From positions 62,001-126,000 of the forward strand of contig JAEUJW010000067.1 in assembly GCA_016793465.1 (NCBI GenBank): a stretch of DNA of 64,000 nucleotides. The letters run 5' to 3'. Below the pieces are notes generated by a model. It was given only the letters and a program-made list of their open reading frames with translations. It ran no database searches and had not been told where the DNA came from. Below are positions 1 to 8,534 of the stretch, piece after piece. How positions within the stretch are numbered: the stretch's first letter is position 1; every line of letters begins with the position of its first letter. The translations under genes and the position numbers were made by a program. This DNA is from Myxococcales bacterium. GTDB lineage: Bacteria > Myxococcota > Polyangia > Nannocystales > Nannocystaceae.

Positions 1-993
1 GCGCACGGCGGCGAGCGCCTCGGGTCGATCGAGCCGCCGCGCGAGCTGCTGCACCGCGCCCCAGCGTACGTAGTTGGCGGGGTGCTCGAGCGCGCGGAGG
101 GTGGCCGCGCGGGCGGCCTCGCCGTCGTGCAGGCCGACGATCCGCAGGGCCTGCTGCGCGTCGATCGGCGAGTCGCCGGCGAGCCGCGGGACGAGGGCGG
201 CGGCCACCGCGTCGAATTGCGCGACCGGGACGAACGCCGGCCAGAGGACGGCGAGGCGGCCGGGGTCGCGGGCCAGCGCGGCGAGCAGCGCGTCGGCGTG
301 GGCCTCGCTGGCGGCGGCCCCGGCGAGCGCGTGCGCGGCGATCCAGGCCCGGCGCCCGTACAGCTCGGCGAGCAGCCGCGTCGCCGCCCCGGGGTCGGCG
401 GCGGCAATTCTTAAACTGCGGCGCAGGGCGCGGGCGACGGCGCCGGGCAGGGGTCGTTCGCCGGCGAGCAGGGTCAGCAGCGCGTCGCGGACCTCGGGCT
501 CCGTCGCGACCGGGCGCAGGACCTCGACGGCGGTGCTCTGCGCGTGCGCGTGGGCGTCGCCGAGGCAGACCACGAGGGCGCGGCGGATCGCCGGGTCGTG
601 GACCTGCGACGCGAGCCCGCGGATCGCCGCGACGCGGGCCCGCGCGGCCGGCTCGGCCAGCCGCGCGAGCAGCAGCGCCGCGATCTCGGGGTCGCCGCTC
701 AGTGGTTGCAGCCGCCACGCCGGCATGTCCTCGGCCAGCAGCTCGCGCACGCGGCCGAGCAGCTCGGCGCGCAGCTCGGTCCGCAGGGCGCGGGCGATCA
801 GCGAGCCGGACGCGCGCCACAGCGGCTCGGCGCGCGTCGCCTCGAAGATGTCGATCAAGATGTCGACGACTTTAATTAGGGCCGTCATGTCGCCGGCGAG
901 CGCGTCGGCGGCGAACGCGAGGAGCCCGCCGCGGAGGGCGGGCTCGTGGGCTTCGGCGGGGAGGGTCAGGCGGCCGAGTCCGGGGCGAGCCAC
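1..993 (-). CDS. HEAT-repeat protein, C-terminus beyond the window
   Basis: The minus frame is open from 993 to the window edge and gives an Ala/Leu/Arg-rich all-helical protein. It has HEAT-like repeats of about 30 residues, such as the stretches containing 'RVAAIRGLASQVHDPAIRRAL' and 'NYVRWGAVQQLARRLDRPEAL'. Such proteins are scaffolds, and no catalytic motif is visible. The start is uncertain. A GTG at 993 lies inside the end of the upstream hydrolase gene and keeps the first helix; an ATG at 888 is the alternative. The overlap with the hydrolase suggests one transcription unit. Two AT-rich codon clusters (871-879, coding LIK; 406-417, coding SLRI) stand out against GC-rich codons. Confidence 0.6.
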   Translation of the reverse strand, partial: MARPGLGRLTLPAEAHEPALRGGLLAFAADALAGDMTALIKVVDILIDIFEATRAEPLWRASGSLIARALRTELRAELLGRVRELLAEDMPAWRLQPLSGDPEIAALLLARLAEPAARARVAAIRGLASQVHDPAIRRALVVCLGDAHAHAQSTAVEVLRPVATEPEVRDALLTLLAGERPLPGAVARALRRSLRIAAADPGAATRLLAELYGRRAWIAAHALAGAAASEAHADALLAALARDPGRLAVLWPAFVPVAQFDAVAAALVPRLAGDSPIDAQQALRIVGLHDGEAARAATLRALEHPANYVRWGAVQQLARRLDRPEALAAVR

Positions 994-1751
994 TGCTGCA
1001 GGCGAGCGACGAGGTCGTCGGTGCACTCGAGCTGCGGGTAGTGGCCGGTGCCCTCGAACACCTCGAGGCGGGCGCCGGCGATGAGGTCGACGATCGTGGC
1101 CTTCAAGAATTCGGGGGTGAGCGGCTGCTCCTTCTCGCCGGGGATGACGAGGGTGGGCACGCGGAGCTCGCCCATACGGCCGGCGAAGTCGGCGGAGCGC
1201 CAGGCGTCGAAGCCGCCGAACCACGCCTCGGGGACCACGCTGGCGCAGCCGTCGATCGCGGGCTCGAGGAGCTCGGGCGCGACCGGCCTGGCGAACATCA
1301 TGCCGAGGGTCTGGGCGGCGCCCTCGCGGCCGTTGTGCAGGCTGCGGAAGAACCCGATCTGCTCGTCGTTGAACGGCACGCCGGAGGGCGGCACGGGGCA
1401 CATGAGGATGAGCTTGCGCAGGCGGTCCTGGCGCTCGAGGGCGGTGCGCAGGGCGATCGTGCCGCCCATCGAGTGGCCGACGAGCACGATGTCGCGGAGC
1501 TCGAGCGCGTCGATCAGGGCGGCGATGTCCTCGGCGTAGCTGTCGATGCTGTAGCCGTCGCGGGGCTTCGAACTCCAGCCCGAGCCGCGGAGGTCGGGGG
1601 CGATCAGCCGGCCCGCGTGCTCCGGCCAGCGATTGAAGAGCTCGCGCCAGATGTGGCCGGACACCGCCCATCCGTGGACGAGCAGGGCGGTGGGGCCTCG
1701 GCCCCGGTCTTGGACGTGGAGGTGAATGCCGCTGGGAAGTGCTACCCGCAT
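966..1751 (-). CDS. alpha/beta hydrolase
   Basis: A 261-residue cytosolic alpha/beta-hydrolase. Seen: an oxyanion-hole HGW at about 26-28, a nucleophile elbow GHSMGG with Ser94, and GTGH with His237 as the catalytic histidine. The acid position reads G-E-K-E, so Glu208 may stand in for the usual Asp. The length fits single-domain esterase/lactonase/C-C hydrolase members, and the substrate cannot be read from the sequence. The frame is open for another 340 bases upstream, but the protein fold begins at this ATG. A TAAGTT hexamer (1765-1760, minus strand) ends 8 bases before it, so the mRNA may be leaderless. It is divergent from the gene at 1868. Confidence 0.88.
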   Translation of the reverse strand: MRVALPSGIHLHVQDRGRGPTALLVHGWAVSGHIWRELFNRWPEHAGRLIAPDLRGSGWSSKPRDGYSIDSYAEDIAALIDALELRDIVLVGHSMGGTIALRTALERQDRLRKLILMCPVPPSGVPFNDEQIGFFRSLHNGREGAAQTLGMMFARPVAPELLEPAIDGCASVVPEAWFGGFDAWRSADFAGRMGELRVPTLVIPGEKEQPLTPEFLKATIVDLIAGARLEVFEGTGHYPQLECTDDLVARLQQWLAPDSAA

Positions 1752-1828
1752 GGTCCGCGAACTTACCAGGGATCCGGCGGCCGGACCCGGGGTTCGGCAG
1801 ACCCCGCGGACACCAACGTGCGCGGGCA

Positions 1829-1858
1829 TTGCCTCGCGCTTCGCGGGGGGTGTATTCG
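1829..1858 (+). promoter_or_regulatory. putative promoter of the LVIVD lipoprotein gene
   Basis: TTGCCT (1829-1834), an 18-base spacer and TATTCG (1853-1858). The -10-like box ends 9 bases before the ATG at 1868 and there is no Shine-Dalgarno sequence between, so transcription would begin about at the start codon. By eye only. Confidence 0.4.
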
Positions 1859-1867
1859 CGCCCTGTG

Positions 1868-3592
1868 ATGCGGACACCCCGTTTGTTGCTGATCCTCGCG
1901 GCCTGCGGCGGGAGCCCGGCGGGCACCACCGACGCCGGCGCCGACTCGACCGGAGGCGACGGCACGGGCGGCGCGGCGCCGACGAGCTCCGGCGACGGCA
2001 CCGGCGGCGGATCGTCGCCGACGTCGACGTCCTCGGCGAGCGATCCGGGCGACGGGACCGACGCGAGCGGCACACCCGACGACACCGACGCACCCGCGGA
2101 CAGCGGCGAGCACGACTCGAGCGGATCGTCGAGCGGCGGCGTCGAGCCCGAGCCGTACCCCGAGCCCGGGGCGTTCCCGCCGAACCACGGCCCCGGCGGG
2201 CCCACCGGGCAGTTCACGCCGGAGCAGGTCGGGAAGGAGTGCGCCGCGCTCGACGGCGGCATGCCGGGCGACCTCGGCGACGGCGAGGCCCACGACACCT
2301 TCGACCACCACAACCTCGTGGTCATGTTCGACGGCTACCTCGTCATGCCGTGGGCGCCGGAGTACGGGCTCAACGCCGGCGTGACGCTGTACGACTTCGC
2401 CGACCCGTGCGCGCCGGTGGCCGTGGCCTCGGCGCTGTCGAACGAGATGCGCGAGAGCCACAGCCTCGGGTTCGCCAACTACGACGACGGCTGGTACATG
2501 GTGGCCGACCAGATGTCGTCGCCGTTCGCCGGCGGGATCGAGTTCTGGGACGTCACCGACCCGGCCGGCCTGAAGCCGGTCTCGCGGCTCGAGGTCCCGG
2601 GGTTCTTCTACCCCGACGCGTACCAGCGGGTCACGCTCAGCGTGTTCTGGCAGGTGCCGTACGTGTACGTCGCGGGCGCCGACAACGGGATCTACGTGGT
2701 CGACGCCAGCGACCCGATGCAGCCGAAGCTCGTGCAGCAGTACGAGTTCGACCCGGTGCTGCGGGTCGGGCAGGTCCAGGCGGTCGGCAACCTGCTGATG
2801 GCGAGCGCGGCCGAGGGCACGCGCACGGCCCTGCTCGACATCTCGAACCCCGGGTTCATCCAGCCGATCGCCGGCGGCGAGTTCGCGATCGCCCGCGAGG
2901 CCTATTTCAGCAATATCGGCGGCGGCTACGCCTACTACGCGCCGAAGACCGGCGGCGGCGGGCTCGAGATCTACGACATCCGCGACCCCGGCGCGCCGGC
3001 GCTGGTCGGCGACTACAGCTCGGGCGGCAACGGCGGCTACGTGTTTATCAAAGACGAGCTGGCGTTCGTCGGCGAGTCGGACTTCGCCAACATCTACGAC
3101 ATCAGCGAGCCGTCGTCGCCGAAGGAGGTGATGAAGCTGCTCCTGAAAGGCGACCTCGACACGATCACGCCGATCGGCAACGTCGCGGTGCTGAGCGTCG
3201 ACGACAAGGCCGACAAGGACCGCGGGTCGATCGTCGTGCCGTACACGGCCGCGGCCGACACCACGCCGCCGGGCGTGACCTGGGCCTGGCCGGCCGACGG
3301 CGCGACCGGGCTGGCGGTCACGTCGCGCTTCGGCCTGACCTTCAACGAGATGATCGACGTGAAGAGCGCGTGGGCCGGGTCGGTGCGGCTCTACGAGGCC
3401 GGCACCGACCCGGCGAGCACGCGCGTCGACGGGCACGTCAGCGTGCAGGAGCACATCGTCACGTTCGCACCGAAGGCGCCGCTGAAGCCCGGCACGCAGT
3501 ACACGCTCGAGCTGCCGGCCGGCGGGGTCCGCGACTACAGCGGCAACCCGCTCGTCGCGGCCTTCACGGCGAGCTTCACGACCGCGGGCTAG
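1868..3592 (+). CDS. LVIVD-repeat lipoprotein with C-terminal Ig-like domain
   Basis: A 574-residue exported lipoprotein with lipobox LAAC (Cys13, Gly at +2). A Ser/Thr/Gly/Asp-rich linker runs to about residue 85. The body has repeated strands ending in D-x-(S/R)-x-P-x-x-P (VVDASDPMQPKLV, IYDIRDPGAPALV, IYDISEPSSPKEV), the LVIVD signature of surface beta-propellers. From about residue 480 there is an SbsA/Big_5-type Ig-like domain (D-T-T-P-P start, FAPKAPLKPGTQYTL). It probably sits on the cell surface; the ligand is unknown. ATG 1868 is chosen because it gives a clean signal peptide. The next gene starts 4 bases after the stop, so the two are likely co-transcribed. Confidence 0.87.
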   Translation: MRTPRLLLILAACGGSPAGTTDAGADSTGGDGTGGAAPTSSGDGTGGGSSPTSTSSASDPGDGTDASGTPDDTDAPADSGEHDSSGSSSGGVEPEPYPEPGAFPPNHGPGGPTGQFTPEQVGKECAALDGGMPGDLGDGEAHDTFDHHNLVVMFDGYLVMPWAPEYGLNAGVTLYDFADPCAPVAVASALSNEMRESHSLGFANYDDGWYMVADQMSSPFAGGIEFWDVTDPAGLKPVSRLEVPGFFYPDAYQRVTLSVFWQVPYVYVAGADNGIYVVDASDPMQPKLVQQYEFDPVLRVGQVQAVGNLLMASAAEGTRTALLDISNPGFIQPIAGGEFAIAREAYFSNIGGGYAYYAPKTGGGGLEIYDIRDPGAPALVGDYSSGGNGGYVFIKDELAFVGESDFANIYDISEPSSPKEVMKLLLKGDLDTITPIGNVAVLSVDDKADKDRGSIVVPYTAAADTTPPGVTWAWPADGATGLAVTSRFGLTFNEMIDVKSAWAGSVRLYEAGTDPASTRVDGHVSVQEHIVTFAPKAPLKPGTQYTLELPAGGVRDYSGNPLVAAFTASFTTAG

Positions 3593-3596
3593 GGAT

Positions 3597-5915
3597 ATGC
3601 GACGCGCGCTCATCCTCGGTTTGCTGGCGGCCTGCGGCGACGCGGGCGGGGGCTCGACGACGACGTCGAGCGGCTCGGAGACGTCGAGCTCCGGCGTCGC
3701 GCCGACGAGCGAGGGTGACGCGACGGGCGCGACGACGACGAACGATGACGCGACGACGACGACGGGCGAGTCGAGCGGGTCGAGCGGGGACGCCACGACC
3801 GGGCCGGCGGGGCCGCTGATGCCGGAGCCGGGCGAGCCGCGCTACGCGCTGGTCGGCGAGGTCGTGGTGCTCGACGGCTCGAAGTCGACCGGGGCGGCGC
3901 TGTACCGCTGGGACCCCGGCGACGGCAGCCCCGCGGGCGAGCCGACCGCGGACCCGGTGCGCGAGGTGAGCTACGCGGCGCCGGGGCGCTACAAGCCGAT
4001 CCTCACCGTCTACGACGGCATGGGCCAGTCGCTGGCGGCCAGCGTGACGATCACCGCGACCGACCCGCCCGTGTGGGCGCCGCGCGCGAGCAGCACCGTC
4101 GCCCGCGTCGGCGCGCGCGTGGCGGTCGTCAGCCCCGACTCGGGCGAGGTCATGCTCGCGGCCGAGGCTGGCGACGGCTTCGTGGTCGAGCGCCGCGTCG
4201 CGGTCGGTAAGGGGCCGCGCACGCTCGCGGAGGTCGACGCCGGGCGGCTCGCGGTCGCCGTGCAGGACGACGCGGCGCTGGTGCTCGTGCGGGCCGACGA
4301 CGGTGAGTCGGTCGCGCTCGCGCTGCCGCCAGCCTCGCGGCCCTACGGGGTGGTGGCGCATGGCGACGACGTGTTCGTCGGCCTGCAGGCGACCGGGCAG
4401 GTCGCGCGCGTCGGCCTCGCCGGCGACGTCCCGCAGCTGATCGAGACCTTCGATGTCGGGCCCGACGTGCGCGACCTCAGCGTCCTGCCCGACGGTCGCG
4501 TGGTCGCCTCGCGCTGGCGCTCCGAGAGCGGCGAGGCCCGGCTGTGGGCGCTCGACCCGGCGACCGGCGACGTCACCCCGTGGTCGCTGCAGTTCGACCC
4601 GCAGGCGGCCTCCGACACCGAGGTCGGCGGGGTGCCGACGTGGCTGGGCGCGCTGGCCGTCGCGCCGACCGGCAAGCTCGCCGCGGTCCCCGGGCTGCAG
4701 GCCAACATCGGCGAGGGCATGTACCTCGCGGGCGTGCCGCTGCAGGCCGACACGGCCATGCGGGCGGTGCTCGCCTACATCGACCCGGCCGCCGGCGTCG
4801 AGGCGTTCGCGCGGCGCAAGCAGTTCGACAACCGCGGCATGGCCAGCGCGGTGATCTTCAGCGGCTTCGGCGACTACGCCTACGTCGCCACCCGCGGGCC
4901 GCGCTCGCTCGAGCGGGTCGACGTGTTCAGCGGCGACGTCGCCGGCAACGTGTTCGACGTCGGTCACGCGCTGCAGGGCCTGGCGCTGTCGCTCGACGGC
5001 CGCTTCCTCTTCGTCGACGCGTACATGTCGCGCGAGCTCGTCGTCTACGCCGCCGATGTCTTCTCCGAGCCGGGGCCCCCGCTGGCGCGCCTGCAGATCC
5101 CCACGAGCGAGCCGCTGACCGCCGAGGTCCTGCGCGGCAAGCGACTGTTCAATGACAGCGCCGACCCGCGGCTCAGCCAGGACAACTACATCGCCTGCGC
5201 GCACTGCCACCTCGACGGCGAGTCCGACCTTTTGATCTGGGACTTCACCGACCGCGGCGAGGGCCTGCGCGACACCATCGCGCTCAACGGCCGCGCCGGC
5301 GGCGACGGGCCGATCCACTGGAGCGCCAACTTCGACGAGGTCCAGGACTTCGAGAACGACATCCGCCACGCGTTCGGCGGCGCGGGGCTGCTGGAAGACG
5401 CCGACTGGCGCGCCGGCAGCGTGGCCGACACGCTGGGAGATCCGAAGGCCGGGCTCAGCGAGGACCTCGACGCGCTCGCGGCGTATGTGGGATCTCTCGG
5501 CGACGAGGCCCGCAGCCCGCATCGCCTGGCCGGCGGCGAGCTCCCGCCGGCGGCGATCGCCGGCAAGGCCCTGTTCGAGTCGCCGCAGCTCGGCTGCACC
5601 GCCTGCCACGCCGGGCCGCGCCTGACCGACAGCCAGTGGCTCGCGCCCGCGGTCCCGCTGCTGCACGACGTCGGCACGCTCGGCCCCGGCTCGGGCAAGC
5701 GCCTCGGCCAGCCGCTGACCGGGCTCGACACGCCGAGTCTGCACGGCCTGTGGCGCAGCGCGCCGTACCTGCACGACGGCTCGGCGCCGACGCTGCTCGA
5801 CGTGCTCACGACCCGCAACCCCGACGACCTGCACGGCGCCACCGGCACGCTCGACGCGGCCGAGCTCGCCGACCTGGTCGCCTATCTGCTGTGCCTCGAC
5901 GGCGCGGTCGACTGA
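3597..5915 (+). CDS. di-heme cytochrome c lipoprotein with PKD-like and propeller domains
   Basis: A 772-residue lipoprotein (lipobox LAAC, Cys13) with a Thr/Ser/Gly linker. A PKD-like segment at about 80-145 (VVLDGSKSTGAALYRWDPGDG) is followed by a beta-propeller-like region up to about 520. The C-terminal third is related to the MauG/cytochrome-c-peroxidase fold: CAHCH (Cys534) and CTACH (Cys667) are heme c sites, and the last helices contain the family phrase SLHGLWRSAPYLHDGSAPTL. Such proteins carry out periplasmic or surface peroxidase or electron-transfer reactions; the substrate is unknown. It lies 4 bases after the LVIVD lipoprotein gene, which suggests an operon. Confidence 0.87.
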   Translation: MRRALILGLLAACGDAGGGSTTTSSGSETSSSGVAPTSEGDATGATTTNDDATTTTGESSGSSGDATTGPAGPLMPEPGEPRYALVGEVVVLDGSKSTGAALYRWDPGDGSPAGEPTADPVREVSYAAPGRYKPILTVYDGMGQSLAASVTITATDPPVWAPRASSTVARVGARVAVVSPDSGEVMLAAEAGDGFVVERRVAVGKGPRTLAEVDAGRLAVAVQDDAALVLVRADDGESVALALPPASRPYGVVAHGDDVFVGLQATGQVARVGLAGDVPQLIETFDVGPDVRDLSVLPDGRVVASRWRSESGEARLWALDPATGDVTPWSLQFDPQAASDTEVGGVPTWLGALAVAPTGKLAAVPGLQANIGEGMYLAGVPLQADTAMRAVLAYIDPAAGVEAFARRKQFDNRGMASAVIFSGFGDYAYVATRGPRSLERVDVFSGDVAGNVFDVGHALQGLALSLDGRFLFVDAYMSRELVVYAADVFSEPGPPLARLQIPTSEPLTAEVLRGKRLFNDSADPRLSQDNYIACAHCHLDGESDLLIWDFTDRGEGLRDTIALNGRAGGDGPIHWSANFDEVQDFENDIRHAFGGAGLLEDADWRAGSVADTLGDPKAGLSEDLDALAAYVGSLGDEARSPHRLAGGELPPAAIAGKALFESPQLGCTACHAGPRLTDSQWLAPAVPLLHDVGTLGPGSGKRLGQPLTGLDTPSLHGLWRSAPYLHDGSAPTLLDVLTTRNPDDLHGATGTLDAAELADLVAYLLCLDGAVD

Positions 5916-6026
5916 CCCGCGGCGTCTTATGCAGAAGCGCACCGCGGGCCGCGGGCGGCCTGAGACCGCGTGGGCGCCGGCTATTCCAGGACCGGCGCAG
6001 GGTGAAAAACCGCCCGGACCGGCCAT

Positions 6027-6056
6027 TTGACAGCGGCCCGGCCGCGCGGGCAATTT
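6027..6056 (+). promoter_or_regulatory. putative promoter of the VWA lipoprotein gene
   Basis: A perfect -35 box TTGACA (6027-6032), an 18-base spacer and CAATTT (6051-6056). The -10 ends 7 bases before the GTG at 6064, so the transcript is probably leaderless. Confidence 0.5.
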
Positions 6057-6063
6057 CGGGGCC

Positions 6064-7221
6064 GTGACCACCCTGACCGCGCGCATCAAGGCCCTGCTCC
6101 GTCGCTCCACAACCCCCGGACAGGCGCCCCGCTGGCGCACGGCGGTCGGCCTGGCGACCGCGCTGACGCTGACGACCACGGCCTGCGGCCTCACCGTCAC
6201 GCGCCTCAACTCGGCGCAGAAGAAGCCCAACAACGTGTGGGTGTTCTTCACCGTCGAGAAGGGCGACGAGCCGGTGGCCGGGCTGCAGGCCGCGGACTTC
6301 GACATCTACGAGGACGGCGAGCTGGTCTCGACCTACGAGTCGAAGCAGGTCATCCAGAACCCCGAGGTCGCGGCGGTGATGTACACCATGCTGCTGCTCG
6401 ACGTGTCGGGCAGCGTGACCGAGTCGGGCTCGGCGGACTCGCTGGTCGACGCGGCCACGCTGTTCACCGACCGCGTCGGCAAGTCGCAGAAGGTCGGCGT
6501 GTACTCGTTCGACGGCGACAAGGAGATCCGCCAGGTCGTGCCGTTCACCGAGGCCCAGGGCTCGGCGGTCGGCGGCCTCGAGAGCCTGCGCACCTACAAG
6601 GCCAAGGACCCGTCGACCAACCTGCACGGCGCGGTCGTCGAGGGCCTGAAGGAGCTGAAGGAGCAGCTCGACAAGGAGAAGAAGCCGCTGAAGTTCGGCA
6701 CCCTGGTGGTGTTCTCCGACGGCACCGACCGCGCCGCCCGCGTCTCGCGCGACGAGATGAAGTCCGAGCTGATCAAGGTCGAGTACACCGACTACGAGAT
6801 CTACGCGATCGGCGTCGGCGCTGAGATCAAGAAGGCCGGCCTCGAGGACATCGGCCGCGACGGCACCGAGCTGGCCACCGAGCAGGCCGAGGTCAAGTCG
6901 GCGTTCGAACGCGTGGCCGACCGCATCGAGCGCCACATGAAGCGCTTCTACCTGCTCAGCTACTGCACGCCCGCGCGCAAGGGCAAGCACACCGTGCGCA
7001 TCACCGCCAACAGCAAGGACCCCAAGGGCAAGGGCTCGCTCGAGTGGGACTTCAACGCCGACGGCTTCGGCCCGCCCCCGGACTGCGACCCCAACCGCGC
7101 CCCGTCGTTCCCCCTGCGCACCAACGGCGTGCCGGTCGAGGGCAGCGAGAGCGACGGCGGCGGCGGCGGCGGCGGCGTGAAGGTCAAGGCCAAGGCCAGC
7201 GCCTCGGCCTCGGCCGACTGA
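6064..7221 (+). CDS. VWA-domain lipoprotein
   Basis: A 385-residue protein starting at GTG. A long positively charged N-terminus leads to a hydrophobic stretch and the lipobox TTAC, so it is probably lipid-anchored. A von Willebrand factor A domain fills about 95-300. The MIDAS motif DVSGS is present, as is the distal Thr/Asp context (STNLHGAV, FSDGTD), so a metal-dependent adhesion site looks intact. The tail is Gly-rich followed by alternating Lys/Ala/Ser. Function is probably protein-protein interaction at the envelope. A second VWA lipoprotein is at 50183-51217. A strong palindrome follows the stop. Confidence 0.85.
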   Translation: MTTLTARIKALLRRSTTPGQAPRWRTAVGLATALTLTTTACGLTVTRLNSAQKKPNNVWVFFTVEKGDEPVAGLQAADFDIYEDGELVSTYESKQVIQNPEVAAVMYTMLLLDVSGSVTESGSADSLVDAATLFTDRVGKSQKVGVYSFDGDKEIRQVVPFTEAQGSAVGGLESLRTYKAKDPSTNLHGAVVEGLKELKEQLDKEKKPLKFGTLVVFSDGTDRAARVSRDEMKSELIKVEYTDYEIYAIGVGAEIKKAGLEDIGRDGTELATEQAEVKSAFERVADRIERHMKRFYLLSYCTPARKGKHTVRITANSKDPKGKGSLEWDFNADGFGPPPDCDPNRAPSFPLRTNGVPVEGSESDGGGGGGGVKVKAKASASASAD

Positions 7222-7229
7222 GCCTCCGC

Positions 7230-7258
7230 GGGGCCTCGAGGCCCCGGCCGGGGCCTCG
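7230..7258 (+). terminator. nested GC palindromes after the VWA gene
   Basis: Two overlapping perfect palindromes: a 16-base one at 7230-7245 and a 22-base one at 7237-7258 (CGAGGCCCCGG and its complement). They lie directly after the stop at 7221. There is no U-tract. This is likely a transcription-end hairpin, though the near-zero loop is unusual. Confidence 0.5.
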
Positions 7259-7330
7259 CGAGCTGACGGCCCATGACGCCGTCGCGTGGCGAGCGCGACA
7301 GCGTCCGCGCCGCGTGATAGTCACGCTCGC

Positions 7331-8467
7331 ATGCGGATGCGACGACTGTCCCTGACGGTGCTCCTGCTCGCGGCCTGCGGCGACAAGGGCGACACGAGCA
7401 CGAGCGAGGCGACGAGCGGCGGGGCGACGAGCGGCGGGCCGGCCGCGAGCAGCGGCGAAGAAGCCGGCAGCGCCGCGCCGACGAGCGGCGTGACGACCGA
7501 CGTGACGACCGGCGAGGCCGGCGAGACGAGCGGCGCGCCGTCGACGGACACCGGAGGGCCGGGCGAGACCGGCGCGCCGCAGACCACCGCGGGCCCGGGC
7601 GAGACCGGCGAGCCGCACACGACCGGCGAGACCGGCGACGACACCGGCGCCGCGGGCTGCCCCGCGGACGCGCTGCCGCCCGGCGACCACGACGTCTCGA
7701 TCGTGCACGACGGCATGATGCGCACGGCGATCGTGCACGTGCCGCCGGGGCTGGCCGCGGACGCGCCGGCGCCGCTCGTGTTCAACTTCCACGGCTACAC
7801 CATGACCGCGGCCCAGCAGGTCGCGTTCACCAACATGAACCCGCTCGCCGACAGCGAGGGCTTCTACGTGGTCTACCCCGACGGCTTCCACACCTCGTGG
7901 AACGCCGGGGCCTGCTGCGGCGACGCGGCCAGCCAGGGCGTCGACGACGTCGGGTTCGTGCGGGCGCTGCACGCCGAGCTGGCCGCGCGCCTGTGCCTCG
8001 ACGCGAGGCGGGTGTACGCGACCGGCATGTCGAACGGCGGGTTCATCAGCAACCGCCTGGCCTGCGAGGCGGCCGACCTGTTCGCGGCGATCGGCCCCGT
8101 CTCGGCGGTCAACGGCATGACCGAGTGCGAGCCGAGCCGCCCGATCCCGGTGATCGCCTTCAACGGCACCACCGACGTGCTCGTGCCCTACGACGGCGCC
8201 TGGTACATCAGCGTCGCCGAGAGCTTCGCCGGCTGGGCCGAGCGCGACGGCTGCGGCGGCGCGCCGGTGCCCGGCATGACCGTCGGCAGCGCGTCCGCCG
8301 AGGTGTACGCGCGCTGCCGGGGCGGGGTCTCGGTGGTCCAGTGGACCCTCGAAGGCATGGGCCACTGCTGGCCCGGCAACCCGGTCTGCCCGTACGGAGC
8401 GGCCAGCGTCGACATCGACGCGAATGGCGTTATGTGGGATTTCTTCGGCCAGTACGCGCTGCCGTGA
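7331..8467 (+). CDS. PHB-depolymerase-like esterase lipoprotein
   Basis: A 378-residue lipoprotein (lipobox LAAC) with a long Thr/Ser/Gly linker to about residue 110. The alpha/beta-hydrolase domain resembles polyhydroxybutyrate depolymerase, LpqC and feruloyl esterase. Seen: oxyanion segment FNFHGY, nucleophile elbow GMSNGG, an acid in NGTTDVLVPYDG, and His in GMGHCWPG. A CC pair after AGA and further Cys residues could form disulfides. The expected role is hydrolysis of extracellular polyesters or acylated polysaccharides at the cell surface. ATG 7331 is chosen for the signal peptide; GATAGT (7316-7321) ends 9 bases upstream, the leaderless pattern. Confidence 0.87.
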   Translation: MRMRRLSLTVLLLAACGDKGDTSTSEATSGGATSGGPAASSGEEAGSAAPTSGVTTDVTTGEAGETSGAPSTDTGGPGETGAPQTTAGPGETGEPHTTGETGDDTGAAGCPADALPPGDHDVSIVHDGMMRTAIVHVPPGLAADAPAPLVFNFHGYTMTAAQQVAFTNMNPLADSEGFYVVYPDGFHTSWNAGACCGDAASQGVDDVGFVRALHAELAARLCLDARRVYATGMSNGGFISNRLACEAADLFAAIGPVSAVNGMTECEPSRPIPVIAFNGTTDVLVPYDGAWYISVAESFAGWAERDGCGGAPVPGMTVGSASAEVYARCRGGVSVVQWTLEGMGHCWPGNPVCPYGAASVDIDANGVMWDFFGQYALP

Positions 8468-8493
8468 CGTCCCCCGCGTGGGCGTGCAGGGTG

Positions 8494-8522
8494 TTTCACC
8501 CCGCCGGCCGCTGCTGTATCCT
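8494..8522 (+). promoter_or_regulatory. putative promoter of the 8535 lipoprotein gene
   Basis: TTTCAC (8494-8499), a 17-base spacer and TATCCT (8517-8522). The -10 box ends 12 bases before the ATG at 8535, leaving no room for a Shine-Dalgarno leader. Confidence 0.45.
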
Positions 8523-8534
8523 GCGCGCCGACTC

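Noticed and set aside
3576..6305. Minus-strand frame of 909 codons
   Set aside because: Antisense of the di-heme cytochrome gene, whose CxxCH sites and signal peptide prove the plus-strand reading.
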